A stretch of 51,672 bases of DNA from positions 1-51,672 of the forward strand of contig JAQGNU010000019.1 in assembly GCA_028291645.1 (NCBI GenBank), written 5' to 3'. Numbering within the stretch: the stretch's first letter is position 1; the number at the start of each line of letters is the position of its first letter. Under the pieces are notes generated by a model, which had not been told where the DNA came from, made no database searches, and was given only the letters and a program-made list of their open reading frames with translations. Made by a program: the position numbers and the translations under genes. Positions 32,387 to 41,342 of this stretch are shown here, one piece after another. The DNA is from Nevskia sp. GTDB taxonomy: Bacteria; Pseudomonadota; Gammaproteobacteria; Nevskiales; Nevskiaceae.

Positions 32387-33028
32387 CTAAAACCCGAAGT
32401 CGTAGCGCAGACCGTAGTGGAAGCCGTAGTAGCGCGCCGATGATTTGTGGTCGTAGACCATGCCACCACCGACGACGCGCACGTCCGGCAGCACATCCCA
32501 GAACTGGCGGATCGGCACTTCGATGTTCATGCCGAAGGCGACGCTGTCGAGCGTCTTGTGCTCGCGCGTGCCATCGTCGTCGCGATGGCTGACTTTGGAA
32601 AAGGTGTAGCCGACCGGGAAGCCGAGCTCGAAACGCTCGAACAGCGTCGCGGTCGGCACCGCGAAGATACCGTAATAGTGATTCTGCTTGATGTCGCCGG
32701 AACTGCCGGTATCGCTGACCGGTACGCCATAGTGGAATTCGAGGCCGAGCGCGCTGAGGATGCGGTAGCCGGCGCGGATATCGACGAAAAGGCCGTCGAA
32801 GTCATCCTCGGGAATCCCGCCGGCCTTGCTGGAATCGGACACCGACAAGCGCGACTGGGTATATTCCGCGCCGACGTAGAACTTGTGGCTTTCCACCGCC
32901 AGCGTTGCGGCGGCGCCTTCCGCATCGGCCGAGCCGGTATCCGAGCCACCGATCTTCCTGCCGGTGAGCTGGGCGTTCGCAGTGCCGCCGATCGCGCACA
33001 GCAGGATGATCACAATGAGCTTATGCAT
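32387..33028 (-). CDS. Outer-membrane beta-barrel-like exported protein
   Basis: A 213-residue protein with a signal peptide (1-19, ending TANA/Q). The mature chain consists of alternating beta strands (KFYVGAEYTQSRLSV, GLFVDIRAGYRI, LGLEFHYGVPVS, HYYGIFAVPTATLF, FELGFPVGYTFSKV) and ends in Phe (DFGF), as outer-membrane barrels do for Bam recognition. The length suits an eight-strand OmpA/OmpX-like barrel. Ligand unknown. GGGGGAGAC precedes ATG 33028, which decides the start against 33070. Confidence 0.78.
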   Translation of the reverse strand: MHKLIVIILLCAIGGTANAQLTGRKIGGSDTGSADAEGAAATLAVESHKFYVGAEYTQSRLSVSDSSKAGGIPEDDFDGLFVDIRAGYRILSALGLEFHYGVPVSDTGSSGDIKQNHYYGIFAVPTATLFERFELGFPVGYTFSKVSHRDDDGTREHKTLDSVAFGMNIEVPIRQFWDVLPDVRVVGGGMVYDHKSSARYYGFHYGLRYDFGF

Positions 33029-33212
33029 GTCTCCCCCGTTTCTGGACCGTGTGGAATGCCGATCCGCCAATGACTACCGGTTTGTTGCTGTTCTTGTGCT
33101 GCGATGATTACCCATTTCCGGTGGCAAATCCAGCCCGTTTGCGAGGGCTCTGCTAGTCTGATCAGCCGAACATTGAGACGGCACTGCGACAACCGCGCCC
33201 GGAATCAGCACC

Positions 33213-33806
33213 ATGAAATTTTGCAGCACTTGCGGTCAATCGGTCGAGTTAACCACCCCCGCCGGCGATCATCTGCCGCGGCACGTCTGCTCAGCCTGCG
33301 GTACGGTTCATTACCACAACCCTAAAGTCATCGTCGGCTGCGTCCCCGAATGGGAGGACGGTCGCGTGCTGATGTGCAAGCGCGCGATCGAACCGCGGCT
33401 GGGCTTGTGGACCTTTCCGGCTGGGTTCATGGAAATGGGCGAGACCAGCGGCGAAGGCGCTGCGCGCGAAACGATGGAAGAAACCGGCGCCAGCGTCGAG
33501 ATCGGCGATCTGTTCGCGGTGATCAACGTGCCGTATGTCAGCCAGATCTACATGCTGCATCGCGGACGCATGACGTCGGCACGCCATCACCCGACGCCCG
33601 AAAGCTCGGAAACCGTGCTGATGCACGAGCACGAAATTCCCTGGGACAAAATCGCCTTTCCGACGGTCTATCACGGCCTCAAGTTTTTCTTCGAGGACCG
33701 CAAGCGCGGGGTCAAGGACTTTCACTCGCTCGATCTCAACTTTCGCCGCAAAACAGCGCAGCGCAGCGACGCCGGGCTCGAAGGCCTGGTGAACGATAGC
33801 GCTTGA
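33213..33806 (+). CDS. Nudix hydrolase with N-terminal zinc ribbon
   Basis: A 197-residue protein. The zinc ribbon is formed by Cys4, Cys7, Cys26 and Cys29. The Nudix box GFMEMGETSGEGAARETMEE (about 70-89) fits GX5EX7REUXEEXGU and binds Mg2+ for pyrophosphate hydrolysis. The architecture is like NudC-related and ADP-ribose/NADH pyrophosphatases, but the NudC SQPWPFPxS motif is absent, so the substrate (ADP-ribose, NADH or another nucleotide sugar) is uncertain. It is cytoplasmic and monocistronic in appearance. Confidence 0.93.
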   Translation: MKFCSTCGQSVELTTPAGDHLPRHVCSACGTVHYHNPKVIVGCVPEWEDGRVLMCKRAIEPRLGLWTFPAGFMEMGETSGEGAARETMEETGASVEIGDLFAVINVPYVSQIYMLHRGRMTSARHHPTPESSETVLMHEHEIPWDKIAFPTVYHGLKFFFEDRKRGVKDFHSLDLNFRRKTAQRSDAGLEGLVNDSA

Positions 33807-33899
33807 TAAGGGTCTGTTCCCTGCCGATCTTTGCGTTCGGCGCCGGATGCCAGACCAAATAGATGCGCCGGTACGCCTCACCCCTTTCAGGAGACTGTC

Positions 33900-34250
33900 A
33901 TGAACAGATATTTGCTCGCAATTGCTTTAGGTTCGGCCTTGCTGACGCTCGGTGCCGCAAGCGCCCACGCAGACACCAGGCCTGCAGAACGTTCTTCGGA
34001 ACGTCAGGCTGCGCGGCAGGACAACCGCGCTGCGCGCACAGATACCCGCCAGGGCGCGCGCGCGGATCGCACCACGACGCGTGAGGACAATCGCGCGAAT
34101 CGCACAGGCACCCGGCAGGACGTGCGTGCGAACCGCACGACGACGCGTGAGGACAACAGGACCGCGCGGCAGAGCGACCGCCAGGGCAATCGTGCGGAAC
34201 GGCAGGACACGCGACAGGAAGATCGAGCGGCGACAGCGCCGCCGCGCTAA
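33900..34250 (+). CDS. Exported Arg/Asp/Thr-rich repeat protein
   Basis: A 116-residue protein: signal peptide (1-24, ASAHA/D), then about 90 residues almost only of Arg, Thr, Asp, Ala, Gln, Asn and Glu. Imperfect 7-9-residue units such as TTREDNRANR, TGTRQDVRANR and TTREDNRTAR are repeated. DNA-level repeats are visible (CGCACGACGCGTGAGGACAA recurs at about 34070 and 34134). It is predicted disordered and strongly charged in the periplasm. I recognise no family. AGGAGA precedes ATG 33900. A polyanion- or nucleic-acid-binding or metal-stress role is only conjecture. Confidence 0.72.
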   Translation: MNRYLLAIALGSALLTLGAASAHADTRPAERSSERQAARQDNRAARTDTRQGARADRTTTREDNRANRTGTRQDVRANRTTTREDNRTARQSDRQGNRAERQDTRQEDRAATAPPR

Positions 34251-34356
34251 GACCTACACGCAACCGCCTGCAGGCGCCGACTGGCGCTGCAGCGCGGAAC
34301 CGCGCAGCGGCGCTGACGCGCAGATGGCAATTGCCGCGGTCGCGGTCGCTCCATTC

Positions 34357-35295
34357 TTAGGCGAACGGCAGTACGCGGGTTTCGCCGTGGCGGAACACCA
34401 GAAAATCCTGTGCTTCGATGCCCGCTGCGGCCAAGGCTGCGATTAGGCGTTGCGGTGGTTCGTCGAGCGCTTCCGCCGTCAGCCGGAACGTACCCCAGTG
34501 CATCGCCACCGACAGCCGGCTACCGATGTCGCGATGGATCTGCACCGCTTCCTCAGGGTTCACATGGACCGGCGCCATGAACCAGCGCGGATCGTAGGCA
34601 CCAATCGGCAACAGCGCCAGATCGAACGGCGCAAAGCGCGCGCCGATATCGGCAAAATCCTTTGAATAGCCGGTGTCGCCAGCGAAGAAAACCTTGTAGC
34701 CAGCGACTTCGAGCACCAGACCACACCACTGCGTGGCGTTGCGATCGTGCAGTCCACGGCCGGAGAAGTGTTGCACCGGTACCGAGCTGACTGCAGCGCT
34801 ACCGATCGGCGCCGACTCCCACCAGGCCAGCTCGACGACGCGCTCGATATGCCGCTGCCTGAACCACGCGGCCAGACCGAGCGGCACAACGAACGTCGCC
34901 TGCGGGTGATCGCTAGCGAGACGCCGCACGCTGCCTTCATCCAGATGGTCGTAGTGGTTGTGTGAGATCAGCACCAGATCGATCGACGGCAATTCGTGCA
35001 GCTGCAGGCCCGGTGCCGCCAGACGCCGCGGACCGGCGAACGAGAACGGCGACGCGCGTGCGGTGAAGTGCGGATCGGTCAGCACGTTGAGGCCGCCAAG
35101 TTGCAGCAGGAAGCTGGCGTGTCCGATCCAGGTCAGGCTGGCCGTACTGCGGTTCGAGGCGAGCCATTCGGGGTCGTTGTCGGCCAGCGGAAACTCGACC
35201 GGCGTCCATTTCTGGCGGCTGAATTCGAGCATCCATTTGAAAGCTTCGCTGCCGCCGTGGCGCGGGCTGGCATAGCGGTTGCTGAATCGTTTCAT
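34357..35295 (-). CDS. MBL-fold metallohydrolase, NAPE-PLD/UlaG-like
   Basis: A 312-residue metallo-beta-lactamase-fold hydrolase. The metal motif is SHNHYDHLD (about 110-118, H-x-H-x-D-H); a further ligand is His in PVQHFSGRGL, Asp in FFAGDTGYSKDF and His in AMHWGTF. The Trp-Ile-Gly-His-Ala-Ser start (TWIGHASFLLQ) is typical of NAPE-PLD-type lipases and UlaG-like lactonases. It is probably cytoplasmic, substrate unknown. ATG 35295 is chosen over 35340. The LysE gene ends only 10 bases before it, so the two are co-transcribed. Confidence 0.88.
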   Translation of the reverse strand: MKRFSNRYASPRHGGSEAFKWMLEFSRQKWTPVEFPLADNDPEWLASNRSTASLTWIGHASFLLQLGGLNVLTDPHFTARASPFSFAGPRRLAAPGLQLHELPSIDLVLISHNHYDHLDEGSVRRLASDHPQATFVVPLGLAAWFRQRHIERVVELAWWESAPIGSAAVSSVPVQHFSGRGLHDRNATQWCGLVLEVAGYKVFFAGDTGYSKDFADIGARFAPFDLALLPIGAYDPRWFMAPVHVNPEEAVQIHRDIGSRLSVAMHWGTFRLTAEALDEPPQRLIAALAAAGIEAQDFLVFRHGETRVLPFA

Positions 35296-35305
35296 CGCGA
35301 CGATC

Positions 35306-35938
35306 TTATGCGCTGCGCTTGAACGCGGCCAGCGCGACACCGGCGCCGATGAACAGGCTGCCGAAGCCGCGGTTGCTCCAGCGGATCGCTTCCCGATTAC
35401 GCAGCAGGCGCAGCGCGCGCACGCCCAGCACCATGTAGCCGGTCATGCAGATCACGTCCACCGGCAGCATCGTCGCCACCACGGTCAGGTATTGCGGCCA
35501 CTGCGGCGCATGCGCATCGATGAACTGCGGCAGCACCGCGGCGGTGAACAGGATGCCCTTGGGATTGCTGACGTTGACCAGGAATCCGCGCAACACCAGC
35601 GCACCGCGCGTGGCCCGGGTTGGCAGCGCAGCGTTTTCCGGTGTCAGCGGCGTTGCCGGCGCGCGCCATTGCTGAATGCCGAGGAACACCAGGTAAAGCG
35701 CACCGCACCACTTGATCAACGTGAACGCGGTCACCGACGTCGCCAGCAGTGCGCCCATGCCGACGCCCACCACGGCCAATACCACCAGCGCGCCCAGCTG
35801 TAGGCCGGCAATATTCCAGAAGCCCGGGCGGAAGCCGAAGCGCATGCCCGCCGTCACCGAGGACAGCACGCCCGGTCCCGGCGACAGGCAGATCAGCCAG
35901 GCAGCCAGCAGAAACGCGAGCCAAGTCTGCAGCGTCAT
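35306..35938 (-). CDS. LysE/RhtB-family amino-acid exporter
   Basis: A 210-residue inner-membrane protein with about six hydrophobic helices. The family signature LSPGPGVLSSVTAGMRFG (about 19-36) matches the RhtB/LysE pattern SPGPD/G, and NVSNPKGILFTAAVLPQF (about 113-130) is the conserved NPK loop. It probably exports an amino acid or derivative. The start at 35938 is picked because the signature must be near residue 20; the upstream extension to 36082 has no support. It is first in a two-gene operon with the MBL-fold enzyme. Confidence 0.9.
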   Translation of the reverse strand: MTLQTWLAFLLAAWLICLSPGPGVLSSVTAGMRFGFRPGFWNIAGLQLGALVVLAVVGVGMGALLATSVTAFTLIKWCGALYLVFLGIQQWRAPATPLTPENAALPTRATRGALVLRGFLVNVSNPKGILFTAAVLPQFIDAHAPQWPQYLTVVATMLPVDVICMTGYMVLGVRALRLLRNREAIRWSNRGFGSLFIGAGVALAAFKRSA

Positions 35939-36092
35939 GCGAAACCTCAGCAATTTAGTAAGGGCATCATGAAGATTGATCGAGCGCAAGCGCGTATTTT
36001 GGCGCACTATAGTGCAGCGCAACATCGGCCGGCGCTGCAGCCTCGGAATATCCCTTCCCGGGCGGGCCTGTTGCCCGAGCACGAGATTGAAA

Positions 36093-36212
36093 ATGTTGAC
36101 CTATTACGACCACACCCTTGGCCAGACTCGCCTGAAGCGGCGTTACAAGTATTCGGCCCTCGCTTTCATCGCCGGCGTGATGCTCGGCGCGATATTGGCA
36201 CGCATTCTGTAA
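36093..36212 (+). CDS. Putative 39-residue single-pass membrane protein
   Basis: The frame gives a basic N-terminal half (TRLKRRYKY, about 12-20) and one TM helix, SALAFIAGVMLGAILARIL, ending at the C-terminus. This topology (N-in, positive inside) is coherent. The ribosome site is weak (GAG nine bases before ATG). The longer frame from 35976 is unlikely. It lies 110 bases before cysS. Possibly a real small membrane protein, with no family recognised. Confidence 0.45.
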   Translation: MLTYYDHTLGQTRLKRRYKYSALAFIAGVMLGAILARIL

Positions 36213-36323
36213 CTCGGTTCGCAGTTGCGCTGAGCTCCGCGCAGCGCGCGGCTTCTACGGAATTGGCCGGCTTCGCGGTATCCTTCGCGCGGCTTTTCGA
36301 GCCGCCCAACTCTGGACACCGCG

Positions 36324-37712
36324 ATGCAGCTGCACAACACGGCCACCGGCCGCAAGGAACTGTTCGTCCCGCAAGATCCGCAGCGGATCACGATGTACGT
36401 CTGCGGGCCGACGGTGTATTCCTACGCGCACATCGGCAATGCGCGGCCGGCGGTGGTGTTCGACGTGCTGGCGCGGCTGCTGCGGCGCCAGTATCCGCGC
36501 GTCGATTATGCCCGCAACATCACCGACATCGACGACAAGATCAATGCCGCTGCGGCCAGGGAGAGCGTTGAAATCGGCGTCATCACCTCACGCTATGTCG
36601 CGGCCTATCACGAAGACCTGGCTGCGCTCGGCGTCGCGCCAGCGGACTTTGAGCCGCGCGTAACCGAACACATCCCGCAGATCATCGCGATGATCGAGCG
36701 GCTGATCGCCTCGGGCCACGCTTACGCGGCCGAAAACCACGTGCTGTTCAGCGTACCGAGTTATCCGGATTACGGGCAGCTGTCCAGGCGCGATCCGCGC
36801 GAACTGCTGGCCGGTGCGCGCGTCGAAGTCGCACCCTACAAGAAAGACCCCGGCGACTTCGTGCTGTGGAAACCGTCGCCGCCGGAACTGCCGGGCTGGG
36901 ACTCGCCCCCGTCTTGGGGATGCGGCCGCGGCCGCCCCGGCTGGCACATCGAATGCTCGGCGATGGCCGAAGCGCTGCTCGGCGACACCATCGACATCCA
37001 TGGCGGCGGCCACGACCTGATTTTTCCGCACCACGAAAATGAGCGCGCGCAATCCACCTGTGCGCACGGCGGTGCGGTGTTTGCGCGCTACTGGCTGCAC
37101 AACGGCTTCCTGACGATGGACAGCGAGAAGATGTCGAAGTCGATCGGCAACGTGCTGCTGGTGCGCGAAATTCTTAAAGTAGCGCCGGGCGAAGCGGTGC
37201 GGCTGGCGCTGCTGACCGGCCATTACCGCCAGCCGCTGGACTGGAACGATGAAGCGATCGCCGATGCGCGGCGCAAGCTCGATCGCCTCTACGGCGCGCT
37301 GCGCGATACCGCCGACGTTGCACCCGCTACGACTTTCAAAGCGCCGCAAGCCTTCATTGCCGCGCTCGAGGACGACATCAACACGCCGGCTGCCTTGGCC
37401 GAGTTGTTCGAACTCGCGCGCAGCCTGAACAAGGCGGAGACGGTCGAAGACAAAGCCCGGCTGCGCGCACAGCTGCTCGACGGCGGTGAGTTGCTCGGCT
37501 TGCTGCAGCAAGATCCGGCGGCCTGGTTCAGTCACTCGACCGCAGCATCGTCGGTATCGAACGACGAGATCGACACGCTGGTGGCACAACGCGCGGAAGC
37601 CAAGAAGGTACGCAACTTCGCCGAAGCCGATCGCATTCGCGATGCGCTGAAGGCGCAAGGCATTTTGATCGAGGATTCCGCGCAAGGCACGCGCTGGCGC
37701 TCGACCAACTGA
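36324..37712 (+). CDS. cysS: Cysteinyl-tRNA synthetase
   Basis: A class I aminoacyl-tRNA synthetase that charges tRNA-Cys. It has 462 residues, the usual length. The signature is [13 protein letters not shown] with zinc ligand Cys27 and HIGN at 36-39. Other zinc/active-site segments are HIECSAMAE and [14 protein letters not shown]. The KMSKS loop is EKMSKSIGN with Lys269. The C-terminal helical anticodon-binding domain spans about 340-462. It appears complete. No other translation gene is adjacent. Its 3' end faces the tag operon with only six bases between the stop codons. Confidence 0.97.
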   Translation: MQLHNTATGRKELFVPQDPQRITMYVCGPTVYSYAHIGNARPAVVFDVLARLLRRQYPRVDYARNITDIDDKINAAAARESVEIGVITSRYVAAYHEDLAALGVAPADFEPRVTEHIPQIIAMIERLIASGHAYAAENHVLFSVPSYPDYGQLSRRDPRELLAGARVEVAPYKKDPGDFVLWKPSPPELPGWDSPPSWGCGRGRPGWHIECSAMAEALLGDTIDIHGGGHDLIFPHHENERAQSTCAHGGAVFARYWLHNGFLTMDSEKMSKSIGNVLLVREILKVAPGEAVRLALLTGHYRQPLDWNDEAIADARRKLDRLYGALRDTADVAPATTFKAPQAFIAALEDDINTPAALAELFELARSLNKAETVEDKARLRAQLLDGGELLGLLQQDPAAWFSHSTAASSVSNDEIDTLVAQRAEAKKVRNFAEADRIRDALKAQGILIEDSAQGTRWRSTN

Positions 37713-37718
37713 GACTGC

Positions 37719-38336
37719 TCAGCTTTTTCGCGACGCCCTGCGCTTGGAGGCACCGCCCAACTCGGCGTGCCGGTAGCAGCCGACCCAATGATCGTTGACC
37801 ACGCCGACCGCCTGCAGATAGGCGTACATGATGGTGCTGCCGACGAACTTGAAACCAAGTGCCAGTAATTCCTTGCTGATGCGATCGGATAGCTCGGTGC
37901 GCGCCGGCACCTCGCCCATGCCCTTGTGCTGATTGACCAGCGGCACGCCGTCGACGTGCGCCCACAACCACGCGTCGAGACTGCCATGCGTCTTGCACAA
38001 CGCCAGATAGGCTTTGGCATTGCCGATCGCCGCATCGATCTTCAGGCGGTTGCGGATGATGCCGGCATCGGCCATCAGGCGCGCGCGGTCAGCGTCGGTG
38101 TAGCGCGCGATCTTCTTCGCATCGAAGTTGTGGAACGCGCGGCGATAGCCTTCGCGGCGCTGCAGGATCGTGCGCCAGCTCAAGCCCGCCTGTGCACCTT
38201 CCAGAATCAGGAATTCGAACAGCACGCGATCGTCGTGCTGCGGCACGCCCCATTCGCGGTCGTGGTATTCGCGCATCAGCGGCGTGCTCTGTGCCCAGGC
38301 GCAGCGATGCGCGTCGTCGACCGGGAGCTTGCTCAC
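37719..38336 (-). CDS. tag: DNA-3-methyladenine glycosylase I
   Basis: A base-excision repair enzyme removing 3-methyladenine. Of 205 residues, the N-terminal zinc ligand Cys12 (HRCAWAQ) and the His of EYHDREWGVP correspond to E. coli Cys4 and His17; C-terminal NDHWVGCYRH carries the other His and Cys. The helix-hairpin core FEFLILEGAQAGLSWRTIL matches the family closely. The GTG start at 38336 overlaps the TGA of the dehydratase gene (GTGA), so it is the last gene of a five-gene operon. Confidence 0.95.
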   Translation of the reverse strand: MSKLPVDDAHRCAWAQSTPLMREYHDREWGVPQHDDRVLFEFLILEGAQAGLSWRTILQRREGYRRAFHNFDAKKIARYTDADRARLMADAGIIRNRLKIDAAIGNAKAYLALCKTHGSLDAWLWAHVDGVPLVNQHKGMGEVPARTELSDRISKELLALGFKFVGSTIMYAYLQAVGVVNDHWVGCYRHAELGGASKRRASRKS

Positions 38337-39307
38337 TTCCTCACCCAAGGCAGATCGTCGAGATCGACATTGCCGCCGCTCAGAATGACGCCGACGCGCA
38401 GTCCGGCGATCTGGTCGCGATGCTGCAACAGCGCCGCCAGCGGCACCGCGCTGGAGGGTTCGACGATCACGCGCAAACGTTCCCACAGCAAGCGTGTCGC
38501 AGCGATGATCGCCGCTTCGTCGACGGTCCAGACCATGTCGACATAAGCGTGCAGCAGCGCGAAATTACGCACGCCGAGACTGCCGCGCAGACCATCGGCG
38601 ATGGTTTCGCGCGGGCCGTCGGTGAATCTCTGGCCGGCACGGAACGAGCGCGCCGCATCGTCGGCGCCGGCCGGTTCGGCGGCGATCACGCGCAGCGGAT
38701 GCGGGTGCGCGCGCGCCACCAGCGCAGTGCCGCCGATCAAGCCGCCGCCGCCGATCGGCGCGATGATGACATCCAGCAGCGGCTGCTCTTCCAGCAATTC
38801 GCGCGCAGCGGTGCCTTGGCCCGCGATCACCCGCGCATCGTCGTAAGGATGAATCGGCGTGGCACCGGTACTCGCCAGCACTTTGACCAAGGCGGCTTCG
38901 CGCGCGGCCAGCGTCGGTGCGCAGCGATGCAGGACCGCACCCTGCTCTTCGATATTGCGCAGCTTCGATGCGACCGCGCCGACCGGCACGACCACATGAC
39001 AGGGAATGCCGCGTGCACGCGCCGCGCGCGCCAGCGCCGCGCCGTGATTACCCGATGAATGTGTGGCCACGCCATGCGCCGCTTCGGCGTCGCTGAGACT
39101 CCACACTGCATTCATTGCACCGCGCAACTTGAACGCACCGCCGCGTTGCAGGTTTTCGCATTTGAACAACAACACGCAGCCAGCGTAGGCATCGAGTTCG
39201 TCGGCACGCAGAATCGGCGTGCGCAAAACATAGGGCGCGATACGGGTGGCGGCGCTGGCGACGTCCGCGACGGTCGGCAGTTCAGACAAAGGCGAGGCGC
39301 TGTCCAT
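38333..39307 (-). CDS. Serine/threonine dehydratase or serine racemase-like PLP enzyme
   Basis: A 324-residue fold-type II PLP enzyme. Schiff-base Lys60 is in GGAFKLRGA, preceded by KCENLQ; the phosphate loop is GGGGLIGG (about 180-187), and SSGNHGAAL (about 85-93) is the substrate loop. The terminal SGGNVD is family-conserved. There is no C-terminal ACT regulatory domain, so it resembles catabolic threonine dehydratase or serine racemase rather than IlvA. ATG 39307 lies inside the 3' end of the dihydroorotase gene (26-base overlap). It is translationally coupled to tag downstream. Confidence 0.9.
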   Translation of the reverse strand: MDSASPLSELPTVADVASAATRIAPYVLRTPILRADELDAYAGCVLLFKCENLQRGGAFKLRGAMNAVWSLSDAEAAHGVATHSSGNHGAALARAARARGIPCHVVVPVGAVASKLRNIEEQGAVLHRCAPTLAAREAALVKVLASTGATPIHPYDDARVIAGQGTAARELLEEQPLLDVIIAPIGGGGLIGGTALVARAHPHPLRVIAAEPAGADDAARSFRAGQRFTDGPRETIADGLRGSLGVRNFALLHAYVDMVWTVDEAAIIAATRLLWERLRVIVEPSSAVPLAALLQHRDQIAGLRVGVILSGGNVDLDDLPWVRK

Positions 39308-40604
39308 AAACCTGCGGCGCGACTTCACCCTCGCGATACGCCAGGGCGCCATTGACCCAGGTGGCGTCGACGCGCGCGCCGAAACGATGGCTTTCGAACG
39401 GGCTCCAGCCGCATTTGTAGCGCACCGATTCCGGCGTCACTGTCGTGCCTGCTTGGGGATCGACCAGTACCAGATCGGCGTAATAGCCTTCGCGCAGGAA
39501 GCCGCGCTCACGCACGCCGAAGCGTAGCGCCGGCGCGTGGCAGGCGCGCTGCACGATGATCTCCAGACCGAGTTCGCCGCGCGCTTCCAACTCCAGCAGC
39601 GCGAGCAATGCATGTTGCACCAGCGGCAAACCCGAAGGTGCTTTGAAATAGCTCTGCGCTTTCTCGGCGCGCGTATGCGGCGCGTGATCGGTGGCGATGA
39701 TGTCGATCACGCCGTCGCGCACCGCGGCGACCAGCGCCTGCCGATCGGCCGCGCTTTTCACCGCCGGATTGCACTTCAGCCAAGCGCCGAGATCGGCGTA
39801 GCGCGATTCGTCGAAGTACAGGTGATGCACGCAGGCCTCCACCGAAATCTGCTTCTTGTCGGCCGGCCCCGGCGCAAAGAATCCCAGTTCGCTGGCGCTG
39901 GTCATATGCAGCACGTGCAGCCGCGTGCCGTGCTTGCGCGCGAGACCCACGGCCAGTTCAGTCGACTTGTAGCAGGCTGCCGCGGAACGGATATGCGGAT
40001 GCTCGGAGAACGGCACGTCCTCGCCGTACTTGGCGCGCGCCGCGTCTTCGGCGAGCTTGATCATCGGCGTGTCTTCGCAGTGCGTGACGATCATCGTCGG
40101 CGCGCGCGCGAAAATCTTGTCGAGCGTCTCGGGGTTGTCGACCAGCATATTGCCGGTCGAAGCACCCATGAAAATCTTGATCGCGCAGGCCTCGCCTTTC
40201 TGCAGTGCTTCGAGCTCAGCGAGATTATCGTTGGTGGTGCCCATGTAGAACGCGTAGTTCGCATGGCAGCGCCCTTGCGCGAGCTCGTACTTCGCCGCCA
40301 ATGCAGCGCGCGTCACCGTCTGCGGATTGACGTTCGGCATGTCCATGAAGCTGGTGATGCCACCGGCGACCGCCGCAGCCGACTCGGTGGCGAGATCGCC
40401 CTTCGCGGTCAGGCCCGGCTCGCGGAAATGCACCTGGTCGTCGATCAGACCCGGCAGCAGCAGCCGGCCGCCGGCGTCGATCACTTCGACTCCGGCAGGC
40501 GCGGCGATCTGCGGCGCGATGCGTTCGATGCGCTCGCCTCGAATCAATACGTCCGACTCGAAGCGGCGCCCCTCGTTGACCAGCACTGCATTACGGATGA
40601 GCAT
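39282..40604 (-). CDS. pyrC: Dihydroorotase, class I, with QxH metal motif
   Basis: The amidohydrolase catalysing the third step of pyrimidine synthesis. Of 440 residues, metal-site segments are DDQVHFREPG (about 55-64), a Lys in AIKIFMGASTGN for the carboxylated bridging lysine, His in VTHCED, His in LHVLHMTSASE, and TDHAPHT. The usual HxH of class I enzymes reads QVH here; from memory, the DDQVHFREPG form occurs in some Bacteroidetes and gammaproteobacteria, so it may still be active. It could also be an allantoinase relative. It lies nine bases after rsmE and overlaps the dehydratase gene. Confidence 0.88.
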   Translation of the reverse strand: MLIRNAVLVNEGRRFESDVLIRGERIERIAPQIAAPAGVEVIDAGGRLLLPGLIDDQVHFREPGLTAKGDLATESAAAVAGGITSFMDMPNVNPQTVTRAALAAKYELAQGRCHANYAFYMGTTNDNLAELEALQKGEACAIKIFMGASTGNMLVDNPETLDKIFARAPTMIVTHCEDTPMIKLAEDAARAKYGEDVPFSEHPHIRSAAACYKSTELAVGLARKHGTRLHVLHMTSASELGFFAPGPADKKQISVEACVHHLYFDESRYADLGAWLKCNPAVKSAADRQALVAAVRDGVIDIIATDHAPHTRAEKAQSYFKAPSGLPLVQHALLALLELEARGELGLEIIVQRACHAPALRFGVRERGFLREGYYADLVLVDPQAGTTVTPESVRYKCGWSPFESHRFGARVDATWVNGALAYREGEVAPQVYGQRLAFV

Positions 40605-40613
40605 GCTTAAAGG

Positions 40614-41342
40614 TTAGCCGAGATCGCCGGATAATGCCTGCAGCGCGGCAAGTGCAGCGACACCGGCCGTCTCGGTGCGCAGCACGCGCGGCCCCAGGCT
40701 CAGTGCGGTGAAACCGTGGCGCACGACGAGCGCGATCTCGTCTTCGCTGAGGCCGCCTTCGGGCCCGGCAAGCAATGTGATGTGCTGCGCCGGCGACAGG
40801 CTTTTCAACGTCGTACTGGCGCCCGGCGCCAGCACCAGGCGCAGACCTGAATGCGCTGCACCGGCAGCGGCCCAGCTTTCCAGTTTCTCGACCTGGGCCA
40901 GCGTCGGCACGCGGGTGCGACCCGATTGTTCGCAGGCCGACACGATGACGCCACGCCAATGCTCCAGCTTCTTTTCCCAGCGCTCCGCATCGAGCTTGAC
41001 GACGCTGCGCGAGGACAGCAGCGGCACCAGCGCAGATACGCCCAGCTCCACCGCTTTCTGCAGCGTGTAATCCATGCGTTCGCCTTTGGAAACACACTGC
41101 GCCAGCGTCAACCTGAGCTTGGATTCACGATCGATATCGATCCGCCGCTGCACGCGCACGCCGACGCGACGCCGCTCGCAGGCGACGATCTCGGCGGCAT
41201 ATTCGCCGCCGCGACCGTCGAACAAGGTCAGCATTTCGCCAACGCGGACGCGCAGCACTTGCACAAGGTGATGTGCTGCGGCCTCCGGCAGATTCAACTC
41301 GGCACCCAGCGCCAGTCCCTGCTCGACATAAATGCGCGTCAT
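40614..41342 (-). CDS. rsmE: 16S rRNA m3U1498 methyltransferase
   Basis: A SPOUT-class methyltransferase that modifies U1498 in the decoding centre. Of 242 residues, an N-terminal PUA-like domain (MTRIYVEQG to about 75) precedes the knotted domain. Landmarks are QCVSKGERMDYTLQKAVELG, the SAM knot LLAGPEGGLSEDEI and LSLGPRVLRTETA. The ATG at 41342 overlaps the stop of the upstream peptidase lipoprotein (ATGA), choosing it over the longer frame. It is second in the five-gene operon. Confidence 0.95.
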   Translation of the reverse strand: MTRIYVEQGLALGAELNLPEAAAHHLVQVLRVRVGEMLTLFDGRGGEYAAEIVACERRRVGVRVQRRIDIDRESKLRLTLAQCVSKGERMDYTLQKAVELGVSALVPLLSSRSVVKLDAERWEKKLEHWRGVIVSACEQSGRTRVPTLAQVEKLESWAAAGAAHSGLRLVLAPGASTTLKSLSPAQHITLLAGPEGGLSEDEIALVVRHGFTALSLGPRVLRTETAGVAALAALQALSGDLG

